From Trichodesmium sp. jk18x7bins.61 (GTDB lineage: Bacteria > Cyanobacteriota > Cyanobacteriia > Cyanobacteriales > Microcoleaceae), in contig JAJEAQ010000226.1 in NCBI GenBank assembly GCA_022822685.1, positions 1 to 15,486 on the forward strand: 15,486 nt of DNA, written 5' to 3'. The notes beneath the pieces are model-generated. The model was given only the letters and a program-made list of their open reading frames with translations, did not search any database and was not told the origin of the DNA. Shown one piece after another: positions 1 through 7,309 of the stretch (position 1 is its first letter; the number at the start of each line of letters is the position of its first letter). Position numbers and translations under genes: made by a program.

Positions 1-1
1 C

Positions 2-157
2 TATACATGTGAGGCTTGTGGATTACGGTTTATGCCTGGAGATAAGGTAGAACTACACCATAAGGATGGCTACTATAATAATTGGAAGCCGGGGAAGCTT
101 GAGGCACTCCACAGCCATTGTCATCATTATGAACACATGAGTAAGGAGAAATCCTAG
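2..157 (+). CDS. Group II intron maturase, C-terminal HNH end (5' truncated by the window)
   Basis: The frame is open from base 2 to a TAG at 155-157 and encodes the last 51 residues of a larger protein. It shows a CxxC pair (CEACG), a His-His pair followed by Asp-Gly, a downstream Asn-Asn-Trp-Lys, and a final His-x3-Cys-His. That is the HNH zinc endonuclease module at the end of many group II intron-encoded proteins, where it nicks the second target strand during retrohoming. Intron domains V and VI begin only nine bases after the stop, which fits an ORF lodged in domain IV of the same intron. The reverse transcriptase and maturase domains would lie to the left of the window, so whether the protein is intact cannot be judged. 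Confidence 0.85.
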   Translation, partial: YTCEACGLRFMPGDKVELHHKDGYYNNWKPGKLEALHSHCHHYEHMSKEKS

Positions 158-166
158 ACTAACTAG

Positions 167-243
167 GAGCCGGATGAGGTGAAAGTCTCACAGGGGGTTC
201 TGAAGTCGAGGCGCCCCGAATAATATTGGGCGTCGACTTTAAC
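167..243 (+). ncRNA. Group II intron 3' end: domains V and VI
   Basis: Bases 167-200 read as the 34-nt domain V: a GAGCC start with the AGC triad, a GTGAAAG tip and a closing GGTTC. The outer five pairs form. Positions 6-8 face G29, G28 and G27 and do not pair, whereas a normal domain V is helical there, so the copy looks damaged. Domain VI is at 202-240: GAAGTCGA pairs with TCGACTTT and CGCCC with GGGCG around an AT-rich loop, with a GG bulge on the 5' side. No bulged branch-point A is evident on the 3' strand. The intron should end near base 243 (…TTTAAC), since the reverse-strand gene resumes there. The exact boundary is inferred. Confidence 0.8.
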
Positions 244-1567
244 ACTTTACTGTTAATAACATTTCCTTTATTATCAATATTTTGCCTACGTAACCAGCGA
301 GTACCTTCCGTATTAAATCCGCGACTTAATTTGACTGTCCACGAGCCTGATTTTGCATCTTGATTCACAGGCAATGGATATTTATCCTCCCCAGTCACAG
401 TTACTGTTTTTCCATGACTAGAATCATAAGTACCCTTGAGAAGAGTGTACTGATTTACTAAAACTTCTGTGGGGCCTAAAAATTGCAGCGTAGTAGCAGT
501 AGCAAAAGCTCGGTTACCTTCAGTTAACTGAACAAAATCTGGATAAACATACCCCACATTACCAAAGTCATATAAGTTTTCTGTTAGTACAATTTTCATG
601 TGCTGATTTTCATAAGTGTAGCTGGAGACACTGTAAACCATTCCCTTGCGTAGAATGAGTTTTTCCTCTGGTTTGAGATATGCTTCGTTAATTGGTCGCT
701 TTTTAATAATGGTATTGTTGAGAATTTTTAGAGCGATCGCTGTCTGACTATGTTTTACTATCTCTCCCTGTCTGATAATTTCCACATCTTGCGGTTCAAT
801 AAATCCTGTATCGCTAAAACCTGGTATGGCTTCAGTTAAAGATACTCGAAAATGTCCCTCTACACTGGCATAACCTCTGATAGTATAGATTTCTCCAGGA
901 GATAATTCAATTCGTTGAGCAGGTGCTAGTTCAGATAATGATTCTGGTTTGAGTTTGATTTGAGTTCTTTCTTTCACCCATAACAAAGCTTGTGGTGGAG
1001 GCAACTCAGGTAAGTCAGCACGATCTAAGTAGAGAATTTTTGCCCCTTGAGATAACTGTAGATGCTTAGGATTAAAATAGCCAAATTTTCCAATAGGTGG
1101 AATACTATTTGTCAGTGCTACTTGTAGGTAATTATCAACTAATTTATAATTATAGAGTTGATAAGTTTGACCTACTGATATCTTGGCTTTTTCTGTAGCA
1201 GTTAAATTAGCTGGATCTCCTAACTTTTATTGAAAAAAGTATCTGTAATAGTAATTAATCTTAATGATTGCTCTAGATTTGATTCAGATTTAACAGTAAT
1301 ATTAATAGTTTGTTCATTAACAATAGTATTTTTTTTATCGATTCCTCTTAGTTGCAGCCAAGGATTTCCTGGTGAATTAAATCCTGTGCTTAAAGCTGTA
1401 TGCCATAATCCCAGATTTGAATTGATAGTAACATTTAAAGGATATTGAGCTTCTGCTGCTAAAGAAATACTCTTGATTTGTTCAGGATGAAATTTACCTG
1501 TGATGACAGTAGATTGATTTACTATAAATTCTGTTGGACCGAGATAAGTGAGGATATCTGTACTCAT
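244..1567 (-). pseudogene. Modular SH3-like repeat protein, frameshifted and cut by a group II intron
   Basis: The start is ATG at 1567, preceded by AGAAGAG; a longer start at 1603 is less convincing. The first frame ends at TAG 1220-1222. The next frame, open from 1226 down, continues the same protein, so the two pieces are one gene with a missing base near 1220-1229. In order they encode: an N-terminal module (LGPTEFIVNQ…, about 90 residues); three SH3-like repeats of about 65 residues, each with a run-in of basic and Pro residues, a central Gly-x-x-Tyr, a Leu-Thr-(Glu/Asn) strand and a Gly-(Tyr/Phe)-(Val/Phe/Ile) end; then a second copy of the first module (LGPTEVLVNQ…). Homology stops at 244, where the group II intron begins, so the C-terminus lies beyond the intron or is lost. 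SH3-like repeats often bind cell-wall peptides. I see no catalytic domain and do not name a function. Confidence 0.8.
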
Positions 1568-1599
1568 AATTTCTCTTCTAAAACTAATATTCGCGACAA

Positions 1600-1920
1600 T
1601 CAATATACAATAAATAAACCTGTAGATGACTCTACAGGTAATTGGTAAAAAAAGTATTTATCCAGAAAATATTCTAGTTCTAAACGACTTACATAAAGTG
1701 ACGCTTCTACACTAACGCTTTTGCTTTTAGTGTAAGCTTCTGATCTCTTTAAGACGGTCAGAACTTCCTGAGCGGGGTATCCCCATTGAGGGCGTTTTAT
1801 AGTGAGGTACGCCTCATCCCCCACTTTATTCTTTAAATTTATGATTTTAGAGTGAGCATTTGCCTCCTGACGGAGGCAAGCTATAGCCGCGCCGTGGGAT
1901 GAATCCCAGAGTCAGCTAAT
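1600..1920 (-). mobile_element. Probable IS-derived remnant between the SH3-repeat pseudogene and the peroxiredoxin
   Basis: A 74-codon frame (1600-1824, -) has the look of a TnpB-type C-terminal tail (…VLTVLKRSEAYTKSKSVSV…), but no catalytic motif is present, so I do not call it a gene. Two exact words recur around the tnpB wreck further right: ACATAAAGTGACGCTT at 1691-1706 and 11669-11684, and GTGGGATGAATCCC at 1894-1907 and 10959-10972. A perfect hairpin, GCCTCC-TGAC-GGAGGC, lies at 1862-1877. Together these suggest the fused ends of one or more IS200/IS605-like elements. The hairpin may also stop transcripts from the peroxiredoxin gene, but no T-run follows on that strand. Confidence 0.4.
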
Positions 1921-2360
1921 TATTTCGTGCCAATGACTTCTAAAATATCTTTGGCGTGGCTATCTGTTTTGACTTTATCATCAACATGATAAATCTTACC
2001 TTCAGCATCAATAATATAGGTGACACGCTTAGGATATCCACCACCATCAACATCGTAAGCTTTAGTGATAGTACCATCAGTATCTGCCAATAATTGGAAT
2101 GGCAGACCATATTTCTCAGTAAAAGCTTTGTGGGAGGCTTCATCATCCATGCTTACACCGAGAACAACCATATCTTTACCTTGATATTCAGCATAGCTGT
2201 CTCGAAAGCTTTGAGCTTCTTTTGTGCAACCAGGAGTATCATCTTTGGGGTAAAAATACAAAACTACTGTTTTACCAGCAAAATCAGATAAGGAAAGAGT
2301 GTTGCCGTTAGTATCCTTTGTCGTGAATCCTGGTGCTGTAGTGCCAACAGATAATGCCAT
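1920..2360 (-). CDS. PrxQ/BCP-type peroxiredoxin (single cysteine)
   Basis: This is a complete 146-residue thiol peroxidase of the AhpC/TSA superfamily, BCP/PrxQ branch, which reduces hydrogen peroxide and alkyl hydroperoxides using a thiol donor such as thioredoxin. The active-site signature is YPKDDTPGCTKEA, giving Thr42 and peroxidatic Cys45, and the conserved Arg is in YPKRVTYIID. The length is normal for the family (about 150) and no signal peptide is seen, so it is probably cytosolic. The classical BCP resolving cysteine five residues after the first is replaced (C-T-K-E-A-Q), and there is no other cysteine in the protein. It should therefore act as a 1-Cys enzyme needing an external resolving thiol. 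It stands alone on the - strand, flanked by mobile debris and a long spacer. Confidence 0.93.
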   Translation of the reverse strand: MALSVGTTAPGFTTKDTNGNTLSLSDFAGKTVVLYFYPKDDTPGCTKEAQSFRDSYAEYQGKDMVVLGVSMDDEASHKAFTEKYGLPFQLLADTDGTITKAYDVDGGGYPKRVTYIIDAEGKIYHVDDKVKTDSHAKDILEVIGTK

Positions 2361-3122
2361 ATTTTTCGTTCTCTACTCTATAAAACTTAGATCAAACCTT
2401 ACAAAGTGAAATTTGGATGAGTGGGAAAACCAGTTACCCTTAACCAAATTAATATAGTTGTAGAATATTTTGTTTCAACTTGCAACCCAAAACTTAGCTT
2501 TCTCTGCTCCAGAGCAAGACACTGAAATTTTTGAGGGTGATATTTCTCCTAGTAGATTACTATATAATATTTTCCAAACTGTCTAGATTTTTAGAAGATG
2601 TATTTCTACTCTGCCTTTCGTAGCTCCTCCACAGGAGTACGTTCAGATTCGGGGCTAATATACTTCTGAATTTCTTTAGTGTACGATTTGCTAATTACCC
2701 ATCATGTAGAGGGATGGGGCTTGTAAAGATCAGGTGACTTTTCCTAAGCAATTGTCTACCGCATGAGATTCTGCATGGTACGAACTACTGAGTATTTCAA
2801 ACTTCTCAGTTGCTCTTCAATCCCTATTACGGTGCTGGCAGAAAGGACATCTTTGCAGAATTGGCGACATTTTGACTCGTAACTTGACACTCAAGGATGA
2901 TCTCCATGATTCGTTTTTTCATGCAGAATTAAACGCCTACAATTCCTCCCCACAGTTTAGACGGATGGGGAATCGGAGCGTGGGGAAGCTTAAAAAAAAT
3001 CTGTATAGTTCGCACCTACATGACCTTTGTTGACACTTTAGTATAGCGTCATTCCCTCAGTCCAGAGCAATATTAAGTCCACCTAACTAAGTTATTCAAT
3101 CAAAAGCATTATACAAAAAGCT
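2361..3122. other. 762-base spacer between the peroxiredoxin gene and cobQ
   Basis: No gene is supported. Two small - strand fragments look coding but are only about 17-30 codons: one around 2615-2700 ending in …TPVEELRKAE and a stop, and one around 2835-2875 reading MSPILQRCPFCQHRNRD and a stop. A diverged direct repeat sits at 2880-2907 (second copy 10258-10285). A possible hairpin, TCCCCAC … GTGGGGA, lies at about 2947-2986. The promoter of cobQ should be in the last 130 bases: TTGACA at 3030-3035 is a good -35 candidate but no convincing -10 is placed. I see no cobalamin riboswitch (no GCCACTG box) before cobQ. Confidence 0.5.
2880..2907 (+). repeat. Dispersed repeat R1, copy 1
   Basis: The word TAACTTGACACT followed by AGGAT and ATCTCCAT occurs here and at 10258-10285, with 25 of 28 positions identical. 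Both copies are followed some way downstream by CGGATGG-(G/A)-GAATC and a G-rich end (about 2960-2986 and 10490-10512), so the original unit was longer than the core. The TTGACA start and GGAGAT on the opposite strand resemble an IS200/IS605-type right end, but no tnpB adjoins this copy. Confidence 0.55.
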
Positions 3123-4595
3123 ATGAAAGCAATTATGGTGGTAGGAACTACCTCCCATGCAGGAAAATCCCTGATAACTACAGCCATCTGTAGAATTTTA
3201 TCACGTCGCGGTTGGAGAGTAGCTCCTTTCAAAGGGCAAAATATGGCTTTGAATTCTTATGTCACATCTACTGGCGGAGAAATAGGATATGCTCAAGCAG
3301 TACAAGCTTGGGCAGTTGGTGTGACTCCAATAGTTGAAATGAATCCCATTTTACTGAAGCCTCAAGGAGATATGACATCTCAGGTAATTATCAAAGGAAA
3401 AGCGGTAGGTGTAGTGGGAGCTATAGATTATTATCAGGAATATTTTGATATTGGTTGGGAGGCTATTCAAGATTCTTTAGAATTTTTATCTTCAGAATTT
3501 GACATGATAATTTGTGAAGGAGCAGGTAGCCCCGCAGAAATAAATCTCAAGCACCGAGATTTAACAAATATGCGAGTAGCAAAACATTTGAATGCTGCTA
3601 CAATTTTGGTAGTAGATATTGACCGAGGGGGTGCTTTTGCTCATGTTATTGGCACTTTAGAGCTACTAGAAGCAGAAGAAAGAGATTTAATTAGAGGTAT
3701 AGTAATTAATAAATTTAGAGGGCAGCGATCGCTCTTGGATTCAGGTATTAAATGGTTAGAAGAAAGAACTAATATTCCTGTTATTGGTGTGATTCCTTGG
3801 CTCGATGAAGTCTTTCCTGCTGAAGATTCTTTGAGTATCTTAGAGCAACGTCCTAATAAATCTCAAGCTGAAATTACAATTGCAGTTATTAAATTACCAA
3901 GGATTTCTAATTTTACTGATTTTGATCCTTTAGATGCAGAATCTAGTGTCAATATTAAATATCTCCTTCCTCATGATAATTTGGGTTATCCTGATGCGGT
4001 AATTATTCCTGGTACTAAAACTACAATTAAAGATTTATTAGTATTGCAAGAAAGTGGCATGGCAGAAGCTATCAAAAACTACCAAGCTGCAGGAGGCACA
4101 ATTATGGGAATTTGTGGTGGTTTTCAGATGCTTGGTGAAGTGTTAGTTGATGTTCAAGGTTTAGAAGGAAAAAGAGGGCAATATCAAGGATTAGGATTAC
4201 TGCCATTAAGAACTGTAATTGCTCCTCGGAAAATTGCTCGTCAACGACAAGTGATTGCTAATTATCCTCTAGGCAGTCTACCAGTTACAGGTTATGAAAT
4301 TCATCAAGGTAAGAGCATGGTGACAAATCCAGATTTAGCTAAACCTTTATTTAATGATTCTGATATAGGTCTGATTAATATTTATCAGTCTGTCTGGGGT
4401 AACTATTTACATGGCATTTTTGATAATGGCCCTTGGCGTCGTTCTTGGTTAAACCTCTTGCGTAAAAAACGAGGTCTCGAAGGTTTGCCGACTGGTATCG
4501 CTAACTATAGAGAACAACGAGAAATAATTTTAGATTCAATTTCAGATCAAGTTAATCATCACTTAAACCTCAAACCTGTATTAATAACTAAATAA
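3123..4595 (+). CDS. cobQ: Cobyric acid synthase
   Basis: CobQ amidates the b, d, e and g carboxylates of adenosyl-cobyrinic acid a,c-diamide with glutamine and ATP to give cobyric acid, in the late, aerobic/anaerobic-common part of cobalamin synthesis (pseudocobalamin in many cyanobacteria). The 490 residues match the family length. The N-terminal synthetase half has the P-loop-like GTTSHAGKS, the FKGQNMALNS motif and a Mg/phosphate region around ICEGAGSPAEINL. The C-terminal half is a class I glutamine amidotransferase with nucleophile Cys331 in GICGGFQMLGE and catalytic His430 in GNYLHGIFDN. ATG at 3123 matches the family N-terminus, although no clear Shine-Dalgarno is present. A ferredoxin-like gene follows after 3-12 bases and is probably co-transcribed. 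Confidence 0.97.
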   Translation: MKAIMVVGTTSHAGKSLITTAICRILSRRGWRVAPFKGQNMALNSYVTSTGGEIGYAQAVQAWAVGVTPIVEMNPILLKPQGDMTSQVIIKGKAVGVVGAIDYYQEYFDIGWEAIQDSLEFLSSEFDMIICEGAGSPAEINLKHRDLTNMRVAKHLNAATILVVDIDRGGAFAHVIGTLELLEAEERDLIRGIVINKFRGQRSLLDSGIKWLEERTNIPVIGVIPWLDEVFPAEDSLSILEQRPNKSQAEITIAVIKLPRISNFTDFDPLDAESSVNIKYLLPHDNLGYPDAVIIPGTKTTIKDLLVLQESGMAEAIKNYQAAGGTIMGICGGFQMLGEVLVDVQGLEGKRGQYQGLGLLPLRTVIAPRKIARQRQVIANYPLGSLPVTGYEIHQGKSMVTNPDLAKPLFNDSDIGLINIYQSVWGNYLHGIFDNGPWRRSWLNLLRKKRGLEGLPTGIANYREQREIILDSISDQVNHHLNLKPVLITK

Positions 4596-4607
4596 TCATT
4601 GCTGAAT

Positions 4608-4841
4608 ATGGAGATAATTTTCTTACCAGACAATATTAGCGTTAGTGCAGAAGTAGGAGAACCTCTTCTGGAAGTAGCCGAACGTGCAGGAGTGGTTATT
4701 CCTACAGGCTGTTTAATGGGTTCTTGTCATGCTTGTGAGGTAGAAATTGATGATGGTCAAACGATTTGTGCTTGTATTACAGCAGTCCCTCCTGGAAAGA
4801 AAAAAATGACCATTAATCTTTCTTTAGACCTTGATTGGTAA
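4608..4841 (+). CDS. Small plant-type [2Fe-2S] ferredoxin-like protein
   Basis: About 77 residues when started at ATG 4608; an in-frame TTG at 4599 would add three residues. It has the beta-grasp ferredoxin pattern with an acidic, hydrophobic N-half and the cluster loop C-x4-C-x2-C (GCLMGSCHACEVEI), then a C-A-C pair (ICACIT) about 12 residues later that supplies the fourth ligand. It is shorter than photosynthetic PetF (about 98), mainly because of a shorter N-terminus and C-terminus, and it ends in an acidic tail. It starts 12 bases after cobQ on the same strand, so an electron-transfer role linked to corrin metabolism is possible, but this rests on position only. Confidence 0.88.
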   Translation: MEIIFLPDNISVSAEVGEPLLEVAERAGVVIPTGCLMGSCHACEVEIDDGQTICACITAVPPGKKKMTINLSLDLDW

Positions 4842-4853
4842 GTAATTTTGAAA

Positions 4854-4900
4854 TTGACATACTCCCGACATAGCACTGAGGCAACAACACAGGATTCTTA
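4854..4900 (-). mobile_element. Solo IS200/IS605-type right end
   Basis: On the - strand this reads AGAATCCTGTG … GGGAGTATGTCAA, the pattern that ends TnpB elements (GAATCC, GC-rich hairpin, GGAGTATGTCAA). It lies directly after the stop of the SRPBCC gene with no tnpB sequence next to it. Related ends are at 5523, 8990 and 15152, all in the same orientation. It fills the 62-base space between two convergent genes. Confidence 0.55.
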
Positions 4901-4903
4901 GAC

Positions 4904-5368
4904 TTACTTCTGGCTGATTCCTGCTTCTTTCTGATATATAGCAATAGCATAATTACGAAATCTTTCCATATCTGCCATTAGGGTAGATTCTACTATCCTA
5001 CCTACAAACAAATTGTCCATAATCTTAATTAACCACCTAGGAACTCCGTAGGCTACAGTTAATTTGACTACACTACTGCCATGGCGATCATAGAAACGGA
5101 TTGCCCCTCGGTTCGGTAAACCATCCACAGCCTCCCATTGAATGATTTGATGGGGAACTATTTTATAAATCCGTGAAAGCCAGCTAAACCGAAGATTACC
5201 ACTTGCTAGTTTCCATTTAGATAAGTCTGGATTATCCTCCAAAACTTGAACAGATTCAATCCACTTCATCCATTGAGGCATTTGTTCTAGATCATACCAA
5301 AGATTCCATACCAAATCAATTGGAGCAGCTACCTCTATCTGTACACTATGTTCTAGCCAATCAGTCAT
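4904..5368 (-). CDS. SRPBCC / polyketide cyclase-dehydrase-like protein
   Basis: This 154-residue protein has the START-like helix-grip pattern: a first strand after HSVQIEVAAPIDLVWNLW, the usual Asp-Leu-x-x-Met-Pro-x-Trp-Met-Lys-Trp segment, a middle Trp-Glu-Ala strand, and a long C-terminal amphipathic helix (…MADMERFRNYAIAIYQK). Members bind hydrophobic ligands such as lipids or isoprenoids. It follows crtQ on the same strand (start 368 bases after the crtQ stop). That position suggests a role around carotenoid substrates, but the substrate is not known and nothing in the sequence fixes it. There is no signal peptide or membrane segment. The gene has ATG at 5368 and no strong Shine-Dalgarno. 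Confidence 0.85.
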   Translation of the reverse strand: MTDWLEHSVQIEVAAPIDLVWNLWYDLEQMPQWMKWIESVQVLEDNPDLSKWKLASGNLRFSWLSRIYKIVPHQIIQWEAVDGLPNRGAIRFYDRHGSSVVKLTVAYGVPRWLIKIMDNLFVGRIVESTLMADMERFRNYAIAIYQKEAGISQK

Positions 5369-5402
5369 GTGATTAGATTATCGTTAAATCGTAGTAATTA
5401 GA

Positions 5403-5428
5403 TAGAAATTGCTTTGAAGCAATTTCTA
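5403..5428. other. Perfect 12-bp inverted repeat upstream of the SRPBCC gene
   Basis: TAGAAATTGCTT, two bases, then AAGCAATTTCTA: a perfect, AT-rich palindrome 35 bases before the SRPBCC start. No T-run follows on the - strand, so it is a poor terminator there. It could be an RNA hairpin in the SRPBCC leader or an operator. Confidence 0.6.
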
Positions 5429-5522
5429 TTTATGCGTTTGTGATAACGCCTCATTAAGGTGATGTTGGCTTCGATAATAGTTGCTCGGCTCAGTGGCGTA
5501 GGCTTCCAACTTTACTAATCCA

Positions 5523-5625
5523 TTGACATCCTCTCAGGTTTGTTTTGAGCGATCGCCTACATCACAGGCGATCGCCTGCCTTTAGGTATAGACACCCTGA
5601 TTCCCAGGCTACCTAATAATCGTCC
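5523..5625 (-). mobile_element. IS200/IS605-type right-end remnant carrying a double-HIP1 hairpin
   Basis: TTGACATCCTCTCAGG at 5523-5538 is a typical reversed right end (…CCTGAGAGGATGTCAA on the - strand), and GGGAATCAGG on the - strand near 5597-5606 may be its other side. Between them GCGATCGCCT (5549-5558) and AGGCGATCGC (5566-5575) form a perfect 10-bp stem with a 7-base loop, so each arm carries one HIP1 octamer. No tnpB reading frame is attached. It lies between crtQ and the SRPBCC gene. Confidence 0.5.
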
Positions 5626-5696
5626 CTGACGCGAGCTGACCATTCATTAGGTAAAAACTGACCATTCTTACCTAGTTTAGTTTTGCATCGTCTGAT

Positions 5697-5731
5697 GATA
5701 ATTGATAATTGTCAATTGTCAATTGTCAATT
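5697..5731. repeat. Five-unit heptanucleotide tandem repeat after crtQ
   Basis: Two GATAATT units followed by three GTCAATT units, in perfect register, ending six bases from the crtQ stop codon. This matches the short tandemly repeated heptamers known from Nostocales genomes. Copy number of such arrays often varies between strains. Confidence 0.85.
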
Positions 5732-5736
5732 AACCA

Positions 5737-7224
5737 CTAACTGCTACTAATATTCCCATAATGTCCTGTAGAGAATCTTCCCAAGATATTTTCTACATTG
5801 GCCAAAATTGCTTGAGCAGCTTGCCTTCCAGAAATAGTTGCCCCCTCCATACTGTCAATGTAATCTTGTTGGGTATAACTACCTGCTAAAAAAAAGTTAG
5901 GTACTGGAGTCTTTTGCTGAGGACGATATAAATCCATTCCAGGGGTTTCTCGATACAAAGACTGAGCCAATTTAACCACACTATACCAAGTCTTATTTAA
6001 TTCCTGTGATGAAGGGAATAGTTCATGGACTTGCTTCAAGACATGCTGGGCGATCGCCTCATTATTCTCCTTAATAAAAGGATCTCCAGGCGTTAGTACT
6101 AACTGTAATAAAGAACCTTGTCCTTGACGATAATAATCTCCTGGACTTGTCAATGCCAAATCAGCAAAACAGGAAAAATCTGCATCTGGAGTATAAAGTA
6201 AATTATCAACACCAGTAGCATGATTTAATTGTCGGCGTTGTTCACTATCATGTAACTCTGTCACCCAACCATCAAATCTTAACTGTACTGTTGCTACTGG
6301 AACTACATCTAATTTATATATATTGTCAAATTCTGGCCACTTCCTCCAAGCAGGGGGTAAAATGCGCTGAATACCAGGCACATCACAAGCAAAGACATAA
6401 GCATCAGCAGTAATAGTTTCTTCTGTATCCCCACTAGCTACAAGTATATTACTGACACGAGTTTCCCTATCATTTTCAGTAAACCTAATTTCCCTAACTC
6501 GTCTTCTCGTGTAGATTTTAGTTCCCCGTGCCTCCAAGTATCGAATAATTGCTTTGTGGAGATATTCATAGGGGGAACCTTCCAACATCCGCAGCACTGA
6601 TGCTTCTGTTTTTGCAGCAAAGAATTGGAATATTGTCAACATACATCGGGCGGAAATATCATCTGCATCAATGAATCCCAAAGCATAAGCAATAGGGTTC
6701 CACATTCGCTTAATACTTCCTTCCGACCCACCTTGGCCACGAAACCATTCTCCAAAGCTAACTTTGTCCAAATGGCGAATAGTCTTCATTGCCCCATCAA
6801 AATCTACTAACCCTCTGACTATCGGGCTAGTCCCCAAAGCGATCGCATTTTGTAACTTATCTTGCACAGATAGCTGAGATGTGGTAAAAAATGCCTTCAA
6901 ACCATTAAAAGGTGCTCCAGTCAAGAAGCGAAAGTCTAGTGTTCCTGTTTGGCCTCCTTTGTTAATAAAATTATGAGTGTGTTCTTTAAGGCGAAGCTGT
7001 TCAAAAGCTCCGACTTTTTTCATTAACTCAAACAGTTGATAGTAACAGCCAAAGAAAACATGTAAACCCATTTCAATATGGTTCCCATCTGCATCTATCC
7101 AACTGCCTACTTTTCCTCCCACAAAAGGACGAGACTCAAATATTTCTACTTGATGCCCCGCATCGGCCAACTCTACTGCTGTGGCCATACCTGCCAATCC
7201 TGCACCTGCGATCGCAACTCGCAT
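5737..7224 (-). CDS. crtQ: Zeta-carotene desaturase (plant-type)
   Basis: This FAD-dependent amine-oxidase-fold enzyme desaturates zeta-carotene via neurosporene to (pro)lycopene with plastoquinone as electron acceptor, at the thylakoid or cytoplasmic membrane. The 495 residues fit the CrtQ/Zds family. The N-terminus is the dinucleotide-binding fold (AIAGAGLAGMATAVELADAG, Gly7-x-Gly9-x-x-Gly12, then Glu at IFESR). The C-terminus carries the desaturase FAD signature FFLAGSYTQQDYIDSMEGAT. HVFFGCYYQLF and the Arg-rich middle are also typical. It is closer to Zds than to phytoene desaturase CrtP, whose C-terminal signature begins AGD rather than AGS. The start has a good AAGGAAG seven bases before ATG. 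It lies 85 bases downstream of the 7310-8935 gene on the same strand. Confidence 0.96.
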   Translation of the reverse strand: MRVAIAGAGLAGMATAVELADAGHQVEIFESRPFVGGKVGSWIDADGNHIEMGLHVFFGCYYQLFELMKKVGAFEQLRLKEHTHNFINKGGQTGTLDFRFLTGAPFNGLKAFFTTSQLSVQDKLQNAIALGTSPIVRGLVDFDGAMKTIRHLDKVSFGEWFRGQGGSEGSIKRMWNPIAYALGFIDADDISARCMLTIFQFFAAKTEASVLRMLEGSPYEYLHKAIIRYLEARGTKIYTRRRVREIRFTENDRETRVSNILVASGDTEETITADAYVFACDVPGIQRILPPAWRKWPEFDNIYKLDVVPVATVQLRFDGWVTELHDSEQRRQLNHATGVDNLLYTPDADFSCFADLALTSPGDYYRQGQGSLLQLVLTPGDPFIKENNEAIAQHVLKQVHELFPSSQELNKTWYSVVKLAQSLYRETPGMDLYRPQQKTPVPNFFLAGSYTQQDYIDSMEGATISGRQAAQAILANVENILGRFSTGHYGNISSS

Positions 7225-7309
7225 TATTTACTTCCTTACTCAGTTTATTTACGAATTTTAATAATTCTCTCAAAAAAAAGTTTTGACAAAAAATGCACTT
7301 TTGATTTAA

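Noticed and set aside
1230..1448. 72-codon + frame opposite the SH3-repeat gene
   Set aside because: It is antisense to a gene with clear repeat homology; hydrophobicity comes from the reverse reading.
2990..3122. Cobalamin riboswitch upstream of cobQ
   Set aside because: No B12-box (GCCACTG) or the expected long leader structure was found.
5697..5731. Possible CRISPR-like array
   Set aside because: Units are seven bases with no spacers; it is a tandem repeat.
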